Assembly: GCF_001439815.1 (NCBI RefSeq)
Contig: NZ_JYLM01000004.1
Coordinates: 434,001 to 498,000 of the forward strand
Reading direction: 5' to 3'
DNA from: Pseudomonas orientalis
GTDB lineage: Bacteria; Pseudomonadota; Gammaproteobacteria; Pseudomonadales; Pseudomonadaceae
Length of the DNA: 64,000 bases
Shown piece after piece: positions 45,601 to 54,876 of the stretch. Both the position numbers and the translations under genes were made by a program. The notes beneath the pieces are model-generated. The model was not told the DNA's origin, searched no databases, and saw only the letters and a program-made list of their open reading frames with translations. Each line of letters begins with the position of its first letter. Position 1 is the stretch's first letter.

Positions 45601-46063
45601 GGGGCGCATAGTTTTCCACCACGGCGATTTTCAGGCCGTACAAATCCTTGAGGTTGCGTGGTTTCGCGCCACCTTCATGGGCCAGTATCACGATGGGGAA
45701 GTCGAGATAGGGGCGCGTGAAGGCCAGGAAGCTCTGGCGTTCAGGGGTAGACATGATGCCGGGCAGCAGGTCGAGCTGATTGTTGCGCGCTTGTTCGAGC
45801 ACGGCAGTCCAGTTCACCGGCTCGATCAGCTTGACCCTGACGCCCAGGCGATCCTGTATCAGGCGCACATAATCGGCGGCCAGGCCCTGATATCGGCCAT
45901 TTTCATCGCGGTATTCAAAGGGCGGCCAGGACGCATCCACGCCAAGGCGCAGCTCCTGATGGTCCGTCAGCCAGCTACGCTCATCATCAGTGAGAGTCAA
46001 CGCGCCAGCCGTTGCGGTCCAGGTCAGCAGCGACAGCAGTATCACGGTCGGCAATCTGGGCAT
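42692..46063 (-). CDS. RmcA-like PBPb-PAS-GGDEF-EAL c-di-GMP regulator
   Basis: 1123 residues. Order: signal peptide (MPRLPTVILLSLLTW), periplasmic SBP_bac_3 solute-binding domain (about 30-255; ELRLGVDASWPPFEYRDENG), TM helix (about 270-290), three PAS domains (about 320-430, 445-555, 565-680), GGDEF (RDID-TVARLGGDEF, I-site and active site both intact) and EAL (GAEALIRW, EITENF, DDFGTGYSSLSYLKRLP intact). The position next to rpoD and the layout fit P. aeruginosa RmcA (PA0575), which lowers c-di-GMP in response to redox state; I recall four PAS domains there, three here. Net activity cannot be predicted from sequence. Confidence 0.9.
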   Translation of the reverse strand: MPRLPTVILLSLLTWTATAGALTLTDDERSWLTDHQELRLGVDASWPPFEYRDENGRYQGLAADYVRLIQDRLGVRVKLIEPVNWTAVLEQARNNQLDLLPGIMSTPERQSFLAFTRPYLDFPIVILAHEGGAKPRNLKDLYGLKIAVVENYAPHELLRTHHPDLNLVAMPNASSMLQALATDEVDAVVSDLASSVWSLRQLKLDGLYVSGETPYRYQLAMGVPQDEKILVGILDKVLADLSPAETDAIQQHWVGSFSDHRTFWADLLLYGLPAVLLLSTVLVIVIRINRRLSSEISRRVALEQKLRSSEYHYRGLVESLSAIAWEANVSDFTYSYVSPHAEQLLGYPRAHWLIPGFWRNIIHPADLMRAETYCYRETRANRDHSIDYRVITADGRCLWVRDIVSLIKYGPEPVLRGLMIDISEAKRTEEALLLSEQKFAKAFHASPDGLLLSRQSDGLLIEVNEGFSHLTGYTSAMSLDQSALDLAIWVDLNERKHMLELLQRDGFVRDFICHIRHVDGRIRLCELSSRQLPIGEEDCMLTIARDITERQQMQEKLQQAATVFESTAEGVLITDTRQNISAVNRAFSEITGYSEAEALGQTPRLLASGLHDSAFYAAMWHQLTTLGHWQGEISNRRKNGELYPSWLTISAVRNREEVVTHFVAVFADISSLKLAQARLDYQAHHDPLTGLPNRTLFESRLQAALNGQQDSGNQGAVLFLDLDRFKHINDSLGHPVGDLLLKDIAVRLKDQLRDIDTVARLGGDEFIILLPGLQQASDAQYLANKLLDCFTPPFQAGEHEFFISASIGTSLYPQDGTDVATLVKNADAAMYRSKAKGRNRVESYTCDLTTQANERVALEHELRRAIERGEMSLYYQPKRSLITHELIGAEALIRWHHPTFGDVPPEHFIALAEENGTILQIGDWVLEQACRQLHAWRDAYEDFGPLSVNLAGAQLRHPNLLSRIEQLLRDYRLEPGCLQLEITENFIMSQAEEALTVLHQLKKLGVQLAIDDFGTGYSSLSYLKRLPLDFLKIDQSFVRGLPDDPHDAAIVRAIIALGHSMQFTIIAEGVENPAQQAFLAAEGCEQMQGYIVSLPLPPQLFAETFLRTRMGDFTDGTARKPSL

Positions 46064-46166
46064 AACGGTCTCGTTATGGCACGGGGAATGTCTCGAGTGT
46101 AGACGGGCATTGCGTGGGCGGGGTGTTGCGGGGCAGTTAATCTGCGCAAAGAAATGACTGGAAAGC

Positions 46167-46193
46167 AAAACCCCCGGCCTGGGCCGGGGGTTC
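46167..46193 (-). terminator. Terminator of rpoD
   Basis: AACCCCCGGCC-CA-GGCCGGGGGTT then TTGCTTT on the minus strand, 6 nt after the rpoD stop. Strong 11-bp stem. Confidence 0.9.
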
Positions 46194-46198
46194 TGGTA

Positions 46199-48049
46199 TC
46201 ACTCGTCGAGGAAGGAGCGCAGATGCTCGCTTCGCGTCGGGTGGCGCAACTTGCGCAGCGCCTTGGCTTCGATCTGACGGATCCGCTCACGGGTCACGTC
46301 AAACTGTTTACCGACTTCCTCGAGGGTGTGGTCGGTATTCATGTCGATGCCGAAACGCATGCGCAGTACCTTGGCTTCACGGGCAGTGAGGCCGGAGAGT
46401 ACGTCGCGAGTCGCTTCCTTGAGGCTCTCAACAGTGGCGACATCGATGGGCGACTGCATGGTCGAGTCTTCGATGAAGTCACCCAGATGGGAGTCTTCGT
46501 CATCACCAATCGGCGTTTCCATGGAGATCGGCTCTTTAGCGATCTTCAATACCTTGCGGATTTTATCCTCAGGCATTTCCATGCGTTCGCCCAGCTCTTC
46601 CGGGGTCGGTTCGCGACCCATTTCCTGCAACATCTGCCGGGAAATACGGTTGAGCTTGTTGATGGTCTCGATCATGTGCACCGGAATACGGATGGTGCGG
46701 GCCTGGTCGGCGATCGAGCGAGTGATCGCCTGACGGATCCACCAGGTGGCATAAGTCGAGAACTTGTAGCCGCGACGGTATTCGAACTTGTCCACAGCCT
46801 TCATCAGGCCGATGTTGCCTTCCTGGATCAGGTCGAGGAACTGCAGGCCACGGTTGGTGTACTTCTTGGCGATCGAGATCACCAGACGCAAGTTGGCTTC
46901 AACCATCTCTTTCTTCGCGCGGCGGGCCTTGGCCTCACCGATCGACATGCGACGGTTGATGTCCTTGATCTCGGCGATCGTCAGGCCTGTTTCAGCCTCC
47001 AGTGCGCTCAGTTTCTGCTGGCAACGGATGATGTCCGGCTGCAGGCGACCAATGGCTTCGGCGTATTTCGCCTTGCCCTTGGCCAGGGCGTCACTCCAGG
47101 TTTCGTCAACTTCGTTGCCCGGGAACTGGCGCAGGAAGTCGGTACGCGGCATGCGCGCATCACGGACACAGAGCTGCATGATCGCACGCTCTTGTGCACG
47201 CAGACGCTCAAGGGCGCTACGAACCCGTTCAACCAGGCCTTCGAATTGCTTGGGCACCAGCTTGATCGGCATGAACAGCTCGGCCAGGGCCAACAGCTCG
47301 GCAATCGCCTGCTTGTTGCCACGACCATGCTTTTTCAGTGCCTTGCGGGTGATTTCCATTTGATCGGAAACCGCACCGAAACGCTGGGCCGCGATGATCG
47401 GGTCTGGACCGCTTTCGACTTCATCTTCTTCGTCGCTGCTGGCTTCAGCATCGTCGTCTTCGGTTTCGTCGTCCGCTTTCGGCGCTTTCGGATCAACCGG
47501 CGGCGGTATTTCGGCGGCAGGTGGCGCAATGCCGTCGTCCGGGTCGATATAACCGCTCAGGACGTCGGACAGGCGGCCACCTTCGGTGGTGACGCGAGTG
47601 TACTCGGAGAGAATGTGGTCAACCGTGCCAGGGAAGTGCGCGATTGCGCCCATCACTTCACGGATGCCCTCTTCGATACGCTTGGCGATTTCGATTTCGC
47701 CTTCGCGTGTCAGCAACTCGACGGTGCCCATTTCACGCATATACATGCGCACAGGGTCAGTCGTGCGACCGATGTCGGTCTCCACCGCAGCCAGCGCGGC
47801 AGCGGCTTCTTCAGCGGCTGCCTCGTCGGTATCGGCGTCGGCCAACATAAGGGCGTCCGCATCCGGAGCACTCTCGTGTACGGGGATCCCCATGTCATTA
47901 ATCATGCGGATGATGTCTTCCACCTGCTCAGGATCTGAAATATCCTCAGGCAGGTGGTCGTTGACCTCTGCGTAAGTCAGATACTTCTGCTCACGACCAA
48001 GGGTGATCAACTCTTTGATACGAGACTGCTGTTGCGCTTTTCCGGACAT
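46199..48049 (-). CDS. rpoD: RNA polymerase primary sigma factor (sigma-70)
   Basis: 616 residues. Regions 1.1 ([18 protein letters not shown]), a large acidic non-conserved insert (about 175-215, [18 protein letters not shown]), region 2 ([20 protein letters not shown] and [12 protein letters not shown]), region 3, and region 4 ([16 protein letters not shown] with [20 protein letters not shown]). Housekeeping sigma factor. Last gene of the rpsU-dnaG-rpoD macromolecular-synthesis cluster. Confidence 0.98.
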   Translation of the reverse strand: MSGKAQQQSRIKELITLGREQKYLTYAEVNDHLPEDISDPEQVEDIIRMINDMGIPVHESAPDADALMLADADTDEAAAEEAAAALAAVETDIGRTTDPVRMYMREMGTVELLTREGEIEIAKRIEEGIREVMGAIAHFPGTVDHILSEYTRVTTEGGRLSDVLSGYIDPDDGIAPPAAEIPPPVDPKAPKADDETEDDDAEASSDEEDEVESGPDPIIAAQRFGAVSDQMEITRKALKKHGRGNKQAIAELLALAELFMPIKLVPKQFEGLVERVRSALERLRAQERAIMQLCVRDARMPRTDFLRQFPGNEVDETWSDALAKGKAKYAEAIGRLQPDIIRCQQKLSALEAETGLTIAEIKDINRRMSIGEAKARRAKKEMVEANLRLVISIAKKYTNRGLQFLDLIQEGNIGLMKAVDKFEYRRGYKFSTYATWWIRQAITRSIADQARTIRIPVHMIETINKLNRISRQMLQEMGREPTPEELGERMEMPEDKIRKVLKIAKEPISMETPIGDDEDSHLGDFIEDSTMQSPIDVATVESLKEATRDVLSGLTAREAKVLRMRFGIDMNTDHTLEEVGKQFDVTRERIRQIEAKALRKLRHPTRSEHLRSFLDE

Positions 48050-48116
48050 AACACCCTATCCACTGAAGGTCTTGGCGGGCAAAAAACAAGCCGAGGATTA
48101 TACCCGAGCTATGACC

Positions 48117-50087
48117 TCACACGCCAGCTGAGGTCGGGTTTGATGTGCAAACGTTCTGTTTTAAAAGGTCGCGCATCTGTTTTGCTATCTGAATTTGCTC
48201 TTCAGCCGACAATCCCGGCTGTCTTGCTCTCTTTATGAGCTCATCGAGGGTCTGTGTGTGCTGACCCGCGGATAACCTGTTAATGGTGTCTAAAAACTGT
48301 TGTTCAAGGTTATCGCCGTCAATTAGCCACTCCTTTTCCGCAAGAGCCTTCAACAGGCGGCCCTGTTCCGTGCCATGCCAACGCGCCATGAGCTGAATTG
48401 AGTTTAGCTTAGGATTTTTCTGCACGGCCTCGATCAGGGCGATGAGCACCTGGGCGTAGGTGTTGCTCTCGTTGGCGAAATGATCGGCGCTTTCAACCTT
48501 GCCCGCCAATTGCGGGTGGTGAATGAGCGTACGCAAGGCAATCAGCGTCGGCGCTTCCACGGCAACCGGCGTACGCGGGGCGTGGGCCTCGTCGCGGTCG
48601 CCGCGTTTGCCATTCTTGCTCCAGGGCTTCTTGTCCCATTTCTTGCCGCCGGCACCGGGCTTTTTCGGCGTCCAGTCCTGCTGGGGCGCATACGCCTCCT
48701 GCGGTTGGTGGAAGTCGGAATAGTCCGGCATGGCATCGTAATCCATGCCTGGGTCGTAGGCCGGTGGAGCATCTTGCGGTGCGTTATGCACCAGCTGGCT
48801 GACGGCTTCGCCGCTCAAGCCAGTGATTTCCAGCAAGCGCATGCGCATCAGTGATTTCAGGTTGGCGCCCGGGACCTTATCGATCAACGGCGCTGCGAGG
48901 GTGGCCATATGGGCCTTGCCTTCAAGCGAGCGCGGGTCGGCCTCTTCGGTCAGTTGCTGGAAGAAATAGTCCGCCAGCGGCTGTGCGTGTTGATTGATGC
49001 GGGCGCGGAACGCGTCGGTGCCTTCGGAACGCACCAGGGTGTCCGGGTCTTCGCCTTCGGGCAGGAACAGGAAGCGTGCGCGGCGCCCGTCCTGCAGGCT
49101 CGAAAGTGTCGCCTCAAGCGCGCGCCAGGCGGCGTTGCGGCCTGCCTGGTCGCCGTCGAAGCAGAACAGCACGCTGGGCACCACGCGAAACAGGCGCTTC
49201 ATGTGTTCTTCGCTGGTGGCGGTACCGAGCGTCGCCACCGCATTGCGCAGGCCTTGCTGGGCCAGGGCGATCACGTCCATATAGCCTTCAACCACGATGA
49301 TTTCGTCGAGGTTGCGGTTGTTCTTGCGCGCCTCAAACAGGCCGTAGAGTTCCTGGCCCTTATGGAAAACCGGGGTTTCCGGCGAGTTCAGGTACTTGGG
49401 TTTGTCGTCCCCCAGCACCCGGCCACCGAAGGCGATGATGCGGCCACGGCTGTCGCGGATCGGAAACATCACGCGGTCACGGAAGCGGTCATAGCGCTTG
49501 CCGGTCTCGGCGTTTTCCACCAGTAGGCCGGCATCAATCATGGCTTTTTGCTGGAGCGTATCGCTGCTCAGGTGCTTGTACAGATTGTCCCAGCCGGGCG
49601 GGGCGAAACCGAGGCCGAAGTCCCGGGCGATTTCACCGGTGAGGCCGCGGCCCTTGAGGTAATCGACGGCGGCTTTGCGCTGCGGATGGCTTTTAAGTGC
49701 TTGTCGATAGAAGTCGGCAGCGGCGGTCAGCAGTGGATACAGCGGCGAGTCGGTGGGTTGTCGCGGTTTGTGCGCACGGCCACTTTCTTCGCGGGGGATT
49801 TCCATGCCGGCGGCTTTTGCCAGGTCCTCGACGGCCTGGGGGAAATCCAGGTTGTCGTGGTCCATCAGGAAGCCGAGGGCGTTGCCACCGGCACCGCAAC
49901 CGAAGCAGTAATAGAACTGCTTGTCCGGGCTTACGCTGAACGACGGGGTTTTTTCTTTATGGAACGGGCAGCAGGCGGTGTAGTTCTTGCCGGCTTTTTT
50001 CAATTGCACGCGTGAGCTGACGACATCGACGATGTCGGTGCGGTTCAGAAGGTCGTCAATAAAGCTCTGGGGAATCAGCCCGGCCAT
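48117..50087 (-). CDS. dnaG: DNA primase
   Basis: 656 residues. Zinc ribbon (C40, H43, C61, C64; CCPFHKEKTPSF and YYCFGCGAGG), RNA-polymerase core with TOPRIM (IIVVEGYMDVIAL, FCFDGDQAGR), and a C-terminal DnaB-interacting helical domain (about 510-650) after a linker rich in Pro, Lys and Asp. It makes RNA primers at the replication fork. It lies 68 nt upstream of rpoD. Confidence 0.98.
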   Translation of the reverse strand: MAGLIPQSFIDDLLNRTDIVDVVSSRVQLKKAGKNYTACCPFHKEKTPSFSVSPDKQFYYCFGCGAGGNALGFLMDHDNLDFPQAVEDLAKAAGMEIPREESGRAHKPRQPTDSPLYPLLTAAADFYRQALKSHPQRKAAVDYLKGRGLTGEIARDFGLGFAPPGWDNLYKHLSSDTLQQKAMIDAGLLVENAETGKRYDRFRDRVMFPIRDSRGRIIAFGGRVLGDDKPKYLNSPETPVFHKGQELYGLFEARKNNRNLDEIIVVEGYMDVIALAQQGLRNAVATLGTATSEEHMKRLFRVVPSVLFCFDGDQAGRNAAWRALEATLSSLQDGRRARFLFLPEGEDPDTLVRSEGTDAFRARINQHAQPLADYFFQQLTEEADPRSLEGKAHMATLAAPLIDKVPGANLKSLMRMRLLEITGLSGEAVSQLVHNAPQDAPPAYDPGMDYDAMPDYSDFHQPQEAYAPQQDWTPKKPGAGGKKWDKKPWSKNGKRGDRDEAHAPRTPVAVEAPTLIALRTLIHHPQLAGKVESADHFANESNTYAQVLIALIEAVQKNPKLNSIQLMARWHGTEQGRLLKALAEKEWLIDGDNLEQQFLDTINRLSAGQHTQTLDELIKRARQPGLSAEEQIQIAKQMRDLLKQNVCTSNPTSAGV

Positions 50088-50538
50088 GGCGTTCTCGTCA
50101 TCACTGCGTGTAAATGAGGGCCCGTGAAATGTTCAAGCGCACGTGGGGTGCCTGATCATTATCGTCTGCATGGGATGTCAGAGAGTGTATCTGTCGAACA
50201 TTCGCTGACGTTAGTTTCTATCAGTGTTCGCAGTGTTCGACGAATAAAAGTTGCCCATGAGTCCGGTCTTGACCTGTGGGCGGTCTCGGAAGCTCATCAA
50301 TGGGCACAGTCGACACAGTATGATCGCCTGCTTGAAGAATTAGGTGTGCTCGTCAGTAGCCTTGTTAGGCTCGTCAGAAGAGACGTGCACCGCTGGCAAA
50401 AGAGCCAGTCCTGACGTTTGAAGCGGTGTCTCGGTCGCGTGTGCGGCGTCGACGATGAAGCATCAAGCGATATCCGCAAATGCCAACAGCCCGGCTGAGG
50501 GCCGGGCTTGGCAGAAGCTTGCTACGAACGTCTGTGTA
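50088..50538. other. Intergenic region dnaG / rpsU, possible small frame
   Basis: 450 bp. A 96-codon plus-strand frame at 50124-50414 (or from 50175, MSESVSVEHSL) is open but has lower GC and no recognised domain; it ends in a basic/amphipathic helix (RLVRRDVHRWQKSQS). An 8-bp inverted repeat GTCGAACA/TGTTCGAC lies at 50193-50241 inside it. In P. aeruginosa a YqeY-like gene lies here; none is seen. The rpsU terminator is at 50488-50510. Confidence 0.4.
50488..50510 (-). terminator. Possible terminator of rpsU
   Basis: On the minus strand AGCCCGG-CCCTCAG-CCGGGCT then GTTGGCATTT; stem of 7 bp and a weak U tract, about 30 nt after the rpsU stop. Confidence 0.55.
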
Positions 50539-50754
50539 TTAGTACAGACGAACGGCGCGGCGCTGTTCGCGCTGAACTTTCTTGGCGTGACGCTTAACAG
50601 CGGCTGCTGCTTTACGCTTACGCTCAGAAGTTGGCTTCTCATAAAATTCGCGGCTACGAACTTCAGCCAGAACACCGGCTTTTTCGCAGGAGCGCTTGAA
50701 ACGACGCAGAGCTACGTCGAAGGGTTCGTTCTCTTTTACTTTGACGGCTGGCAT
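50539..50754 (-). CDS. rpsU: 30S ribosomal protein S21
   Basis: 71 residues, highly basic ([33 protein letters not shown], and the [12 protein letters not shown] end). S21 binds the small subunit near the anti-Shine-Dalgarno. First gene of the macromolecular-synthesis group; divergent from tsaD, whose promoter shares the 200-nt gap. Confidence 0.98.
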
Positions 50755-50956
50755 CCAGAGCTACCTTCTTTCATTACCGGGATCAACGTTCTCGTCGCAA
50801 AAAATTCGCGGCTGAGGTCGTCGGTTTTTAAGGGTTGCGGATGTTAACCCCTCATTGGCAGGAATGCAAAGCCTCTGATCGAAAACCGCTAGTCGGGAGG
50901 GGGAGTGGCGACTATTATGCGCGCCTTCGAATTCAGCCTCTACAAGGCGCAAACCC

Positions 50957-51982
50957 ATGCTAGTACTGGGACTTGAAACCTCCTGCGACGAAACCGGTGT
51001 CGCACTTTACGACAGTGAACGCGGGCTTTTGGCCGATGCGCTGTTCAGTCAGATCGACCTGCATCGTGCCTATGGCGGCGTGGTGCCGGAGCTTGCCAGC
51101 CGTGATCACGTCAAACGTATGCTGCCATTGATCCGCCAGGTGCTGGATGAAGCCGGCTGCGTGGCGACCGAGATCGACGCGATTGCCTACACCGCAGGCC
51201 CCGGACTGGTCGGAGCCCTGCTGGTTGGGGCTTCCTGTGCCCAGGCGCTGGCATTTGCCTGGGGCATTCCGGCCCTTGGTGTGCACCATATGGAAGGCCA
51301 TTTACTGGCTCCGATGCTGGAAAAAACACCGCCGGCGTTCCCGTTCGTCGCTTTGTTGGTTTCGGGGGGGCATACGCAGCTGGTTCAGGTCGACGGCATC
51401 GGCCAATACACCTTGTTGGGCGAGTCGCTGGACGACGCCGCCGGCGAAGCGTTCGACAAGACCGCGAAGATGATGGGGCTCAATTACCCCGGTGGTCCGG
51501 AAATCGCCCGCCTCGCCGAAAAAGGCGTGGCCGGTCGTTACACATTCCCGCGACCGATGTGTGATCGTCCTGGTTTGATGTTCAGCTTCAGCGGCCTGAA
51601 AACCTCCGCGTTGAATACCTGGCAGCAGAGCGTCAGCGCCGGGGACGACGGCGAGCAAGCCCGTTGCGACATCGCGCTGGCGTTCCAGCAGGCTGTGGTA
51701 GAGACTTTGACCATCAAGTGCAAGCGCGCGCTGAAGCAGGCTGGCATGAAGCGGCTGGTGATTGCCGGCGGCGTCAGCGCCAACAAGGCCTTGCGCGGCT
51801 CGTTGGAGACCATGCTCGGCGAGATGAAGGGCGAGGTGTTCTACGCGCGCCCTGAGTTCTGCACCGACAATGGCGCGATGATCGCCTACGCCGGCTGCCA
51901 ACGCCTGCAGGCCGGGCAGCATGAAAGCCTGGCGATCAGCGTGCAGGCGCGTTGGCCGATGGAGCAGCTGTCGCCGTTGTAG
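50957..51982 (+). CDS. tsaD: tRNA N6-threonylcarbamoyladenosine synthase catalytic subunit
   Basis: 341 residues. ASKHA fold: [15 protein letters not shown] at the N-terminus, metal-binding HHMEGH (H-x-x-x-H), FSFSGLKTS and [13 protein letters not shown]. With TsaB/C/E it makes t6A37 on ANN-reading tRNAs. It is divergent from rpsU and converges with plsY. Confidence 0.98.
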   Translation: MLVLGLETSCDETGVALYDSERGLLADALFSQIDLHRAYGGVVPELASRDHVKRMLPLIRQVLDEAGCVATEIDAIAYTAGPGLVGALLVGASCAQALAFAWGIPALGVHHMEGHLLAPMLEKTPPAFPFVALLVSGGHTQLVQVDGIGQYTLLGESLDDAAGEAFDKTAKMMGLNYPGGPEIARLAEKGVAGRYTFPRPMCDRPGLMFSFSGLKTSALNTWQQSVSAGDDGEQARCDIALAFQQAVVETLTIKCKRALKQAGMKRLVIAGGVSANKALRGSLETMLGEMKGEVFYARPEFCTDNGAMIAYAGCQRLQAGQHESLAISVQARWPMEQLSPL

Positions 51983-52001
51983 GGGTTAACGTGGGCCCGG
52001 T

Positions 52002-52571
52002 TTAAAAATGCCGTTCGCGCCCGGCAAACAGGTCGCGTAGATTGCCGCGGTGGCGCCAGACGATCAGCAGTGTCAGCACGCTCATCGGCAGCAGCGCCGC
52101 CGGTTCCTGCCAGGCCAGCAACGGCAGGGTGAGCGGTGTGGCGATCAGCGCCGCCAGGGAGCTGGTGCGGGTCAGGTAGAACGTCAGCAGCCAGGCGAGC
52201 ACCGCCAGCAAGGCTGCCGGAGGATAGATTCCCAGCAGCATGCCGGCCGCCGTGGCGACGCCTTTGCCGCCGCGAAAGCGGAAGTACAGGGGGAACAGGT
52301 GGCCGAGGACGGCGCAGATGCCCACCCAGGCCTGCTGTTGCAGGGTGAGGCCTGCGAGGCTGGCGATCAGTACGGGCAGCAGGCCCTTGCAGAGGTCGCC
52401 CAGCAGTGTCAGCACGGCCAGCTTCTTGCCGGCCAGGCGCAACATATTGGTGGCACCGGCATTGCCTGAGCCACTCATTCGCGGATCGGGGTTTCCCGTC
52501 AGGCGGCTGAGCAAAATGGCAAAGGACAGCGAGCCGAGCAGGTAGGCGAGAATCGCCAGTGACCAAAACAT
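52002..52571 (-). CDS. plsY: Acyl-phosphate glycerol-3-phosphate acyltransferase
   Basis: 189 residues with about five membrane helices. Conserved motifs: [19 protein letters not shown] with [11 protein letters not shown] (motif 1), [17 protein letters not shown] (motif 2) and [14 protein letters not shown] (motif 3). It adds the first acyl chain to glycerol-3-phosphate in phospholipid synthesis. Divergent from folB. Confidence 0.97.
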   Translation of the reverse strand: MFWSLAILAYLLGSLSFAILLSRLTGNPDPRMSGSGNAGATNMLRLAGKKLAVLTLLGDLCKGLLPVLIASLAGLTLQQQAWVGICAVLGHLFPLYFRFRGGKGVATAAGMLLGIYPPAALLAVLAWLLTFYLTRTSSLAALIATPLTLPLLAWQEPAALLPMSVLTLLIVWRHRGNLRDLFAGRERHF

Positions 52572-52645
52572 GCTAACTATTCCGGGCGAGGACGCCCTGA
52601 TTCTAACGGGGCATTGCGCCCTTGTCGTGCTGCGGAGAAGAGTGC

Positions 52646-52999
52646 TTGGACAGAGTGTTTATCGAAGGCCTGGAAGTCGACACCGTGATCGGCGCCTACG
52701 ACTGGGAGCGCGGAATCCGTCAATGCCTGCGCCTGGACCTGAGCTTTGCCTGGGACAATCGCCCGGCCGCCGCCGGCGACGACCTGAACCTGGCGCTGGA
52801 TTACGCCAGCGTGTCCGCGCGTATCCAGGCCTTTGCCGAGCAGTCCCGGTACCAACTGGTGGAAACCTTCGCCGAGCGCCTTGCCCAAGTGCTGATGAGT
52901 GAATTCCAGATTCCCTGGCTGCACCTCAAATTGACCAAGCCAGGCGCCGTCCCGGCCGCCAAGGGCGTGGGCGTGGAGATCGAGCGCGGATGTCGCTGA
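52646..52999 (+). CDS. folB: Dihydroneopterin aldolase
   Basis: 117 residues. TTG start (family N-terminus [20 protein letters not shown]), with GGAG 8 nt upstream; an in-frame start 24 nt earlier would break the family length. Motifs: [25 protein letters not shown] and the catalytic Lys of LKLTKPGAV. It cleaves dihydroneopterin to 6-hydroxymethyl-dihydropterin. It overlaps folK by 10 nt. Confidence 0.95.
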   Translation: MDRVFIEGLEVDTVIGAYDWERGIRQCLRLDLSFAWDNRPAAAGDDLNLALDYASVSARIQAFAEQSRYQLVETFAERLAQVLMSEFQIPWLHLKLTKPGAVPAAKGVGVEIERGCR

Positions 53000-53508
53000 C
53001 TCAGGTTTACCTCGGCCTTGGCAGTAATATCGAGCGCGAGCTCAATTTACGGGCGGGGCTCGATGCGCTGGCGAGCTTTTTGACGGACATGCGCTGTTCT
53101 GCGGTGTTCGAAAGCCAGCCGGTTGGTATCAAGAGCGGCCCGTTTTTCAATCTGGTGGTGTCGGGCTTTACCGACCTGACATTGATGGAGTTGGACCGTC
53201 GGTTGAAATTCATCGAGGCCGAAAATGGTCGTTACGCGCCTGATCGCAAAGGCTTGCCGTTAGACATCGACGTGCTGCTGTATGGCGATCTGGTGGGTAA
53301 CTTTGATGGTTTGGTGCTGCCGCGTGCGGAGATCCTCAAGAACGCATTTGTCTTGTGGCCGCTGTCGATGATGGCGCCGGATCGTGTTCACCCTGAGGCG
53401 GGCAAGACCCTGGCCGACCTCTGGCGCGATGCGCAGATTGATCAAGTGCTCGCGCCCGTGCCGTTTGAGTGGCGGGGCGAGCAACTCACGCCGCCAGCTC
53501 TTTTGTAG
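52990..53508 (+). CDS. folK: HPPK, 6-hydroxymethyl-dihydropterin pyrophosphokinase
   Basis: 172 residues. YLGLGSNIERELNLRAG, VFESQPVGI, and the ATP-site RYAPDRKGLPLDIDVLLYGD, all present. Coupled to folB as the next folate step. Its TAG stop is part of the family B REPIN that begins two bases before it, so the repeat has supplied the C-terminus (TPPALL). Confidence 0.96.
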   Translation: MSLTQVYLGLGSNIERELNLRAGLDALASFLTDMRCSAVFESQPVGIKSGPFFNLVVSGFTDLTLMELDRRLKFIEAENGRYAPDRKGLPLDIDVLLYGDLVGNFDGLVLPRAEILKNAFVLWPLSMMAPDRVHPEAGKTLADLWRDAQIDQVLAPVPFEWRGEQLTPPALL

Positions 53509-53586
53509 GAGCCGAGCTTGCTCGCGAAAAACCTGAGGGCGCTGCGTTATCGGTGACGTCCTTCGCGAGCAAGCTCGCTCCTACAG
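53504..53586. repeat. REPIN, family B, forming stop codons of folK and cca
   Basis: TGTAGGAGCCGAGCTTGCTC ... GAGCAAGCTCGCTCCTACAG. The TAG at 53506-53508 ends folK; the CTA at 53581-53583 (TAG on the minus strand) ends cca. Confidence 0.92.
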
Positions 53587-54813
53587 AGGCTTGTGTTGTT
53601 CCTTGTAGGCTTTCAGCGTCTTGAGCCGTTCGCGCTTGAGCGCCTCGCCCAGCTCCGGGCCTTTGAAGCCTTTCTCCAGCAACGGTGCTACCTGCACCGC
53701 GCGCGCGGCCTTCGCCGCGCCACGCAAATAATCCGCCTGTGGATAACGTCGCTGTTCAAGCCCCTTGCGGCCACGCGCATCCATCTCGCAGGCGACCACA
53801 AACTCCTCAAAGCGCTGCGGTCGACGGTAGACGTCGAAACTCTGCAGCAACTCCAGCAGCGTCGAGGCCTTCAGTTCCAGGGCACGATGTCCGTGGGTGT
53901 GGTATTGACCCACCAGCAGTGCCAATTCCTGACAATCCTTCGGTACCTTGAAGCGTTCGTTGACAGCCTTGATCAGCTTCAGACCCCGGTGTTCGTGCGC
54001 AATATGCTGCGGTAACTTATCCACAGGCGTCAGACCCTTGCCCAGGTCATGCAGCAGGCACGCCCAACGTACGGTCAGCGGCTGTCGATGCAAGGCTGCC
54101 TGCTCCAGCACGCTCAACGTGTGCAGGCCGGTGTCGATCTCGGGGTGATGAGCCTCGGGTTGCGGTACGCCGAACAGCGCGTCCACCTCCGGTATCAAGG
54201 TTTTCAGCGCATTGCAGTCACGCAGCACCTGGATAAACACCTGGGGCTGATCTTCCATCAATGCCCGGGAAATTTCTTTCCAGCTGCGCTCCGGCGTCAG
54301 CGCCTCCAGTTCGCCGGATTCGCTGAGTTGACGCATCAGCTCCAGGGTTTCGGGTGCCACGGTGAATCCTAGGTGCGCATAACGCGCGGCGAACCGGGCA
54401 ACGCGCAGCACTCGCAGGGGATCTTCGGCGAAAGCGGGCGAAACGTGCCGTAAAATCCGCGCATCCAGGTCGCGTTGGCCGTGGTAGGGATCGGTCACAT
54501 TGCCGTCATCGTCTTCAGCCATGGCGTTGATGGTCAGGTCGCGACGAATCAGGTCTTCTTCCAGCGTGACCTCGGGGCTGGCGTGAAACACGAAGCCGCC
54601 GTAGCCCCGGCCACTTTTACGCTCGGTGCGGGCGAGGGCGTATTCATCGCCGTTTTTCGGGTCCAGGAACACGGGGAAGTCAGCGCCGACCGGTTTGAAG
54701 CCTTTGGCCAGCATCTCTTCGGTGGTGGCGCCGACGACGACGCGGTCGATGTCGGTGACCTTGATGCCCAGCAGGCGATCACGCACGGCACCGCCGACTT
54801 TGTAGATTTTCAT
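53581..54813 (-). CDS. cca: Multifunctional CCA-adding tRNA nucleotidyltransferase with HD domain
   Basis: 410 residues. Class II nucleotidyltransferase head: [12 protein letters not shown], DxD in [25 protein letters not shown]; then HD phosphohydrolase domain ([19 protein letters not shown]). It adds or repairs the tRNA CCA end; the HD domain gives 2',3'-cyclic phosphodiesterase and phosphatase activity in gamma-proteobacteria. Its ribosome site GGAGG lies inside the 3' arm of a perfect 12-bp inverted repeat. Its stop codon is in a REPIN. Confidence 0.97.
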   Translation of the reverse strand: MKIYKVGGAVRDRLLGIKVTDIDRVVVGATTEEMLAKGFKPVGADFPVFLDPKNGDEYALARTERKSGRGYGGFVFHASPEVTLEEDLIRRDLTINAMAEDDDGNVTDPYHGQRDLDARILRHVSPAFAEDPLRVLRVARFAARYAHLGFTVAPETLELMRQLSESGELEALTPERSWKEISRALMEDQPQVFIQVLRDCNALKTLIPEVDALFGVPQPEAHHPEIDTGLHTLSVLEQAALHRQPLTVRWACLLHDLGKGLTPVDKLPQHIAHEHRGLKLIKAVNERFKVPKDCQELALLVGQYHTHGHRALELKASTLLELLQSFDVYRRPQRFEEFVVACEMDARGRKGLEQRRYPQADYLRGAAKAARAVQVAPLLEKGFKGPELGEALKRERLKTLKAYKEQHKPL

Positions 54814-54814
54814 T

Positions 54815-54870
54815 AAAAAGCCTCCATTAGCGCCACAGGATACCGCCTGCGCCTGGCCAATGGAGGCTTT
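54815..54870 (-). terminator. Hairpin: spoVR terminator and cca leader with sequestered Shine-Dalgarno
   Basis: On the minus strand AAAGCCTCCATT (54870-54859), 30-nt loop, AATGGAGGCTTT (54828-54817), then TT and the cca start TAATG. The perfect 12-bp stem plus five T reads as a terminator 6 nt after spoVR. The GGAGG in its 3' arm, 8 nt from the ATG, is the cca ribosome site. Confidence 0.75.
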
Positions 54871-54876
54871 GCCGTT

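Noticed and set aside
50297..50479. Minus-strand frame as a yqeY remnant
   Set aside because: The 60-residue product has Ser/Thr/Arg-rich shadow composition and no resemblance to YqeY.
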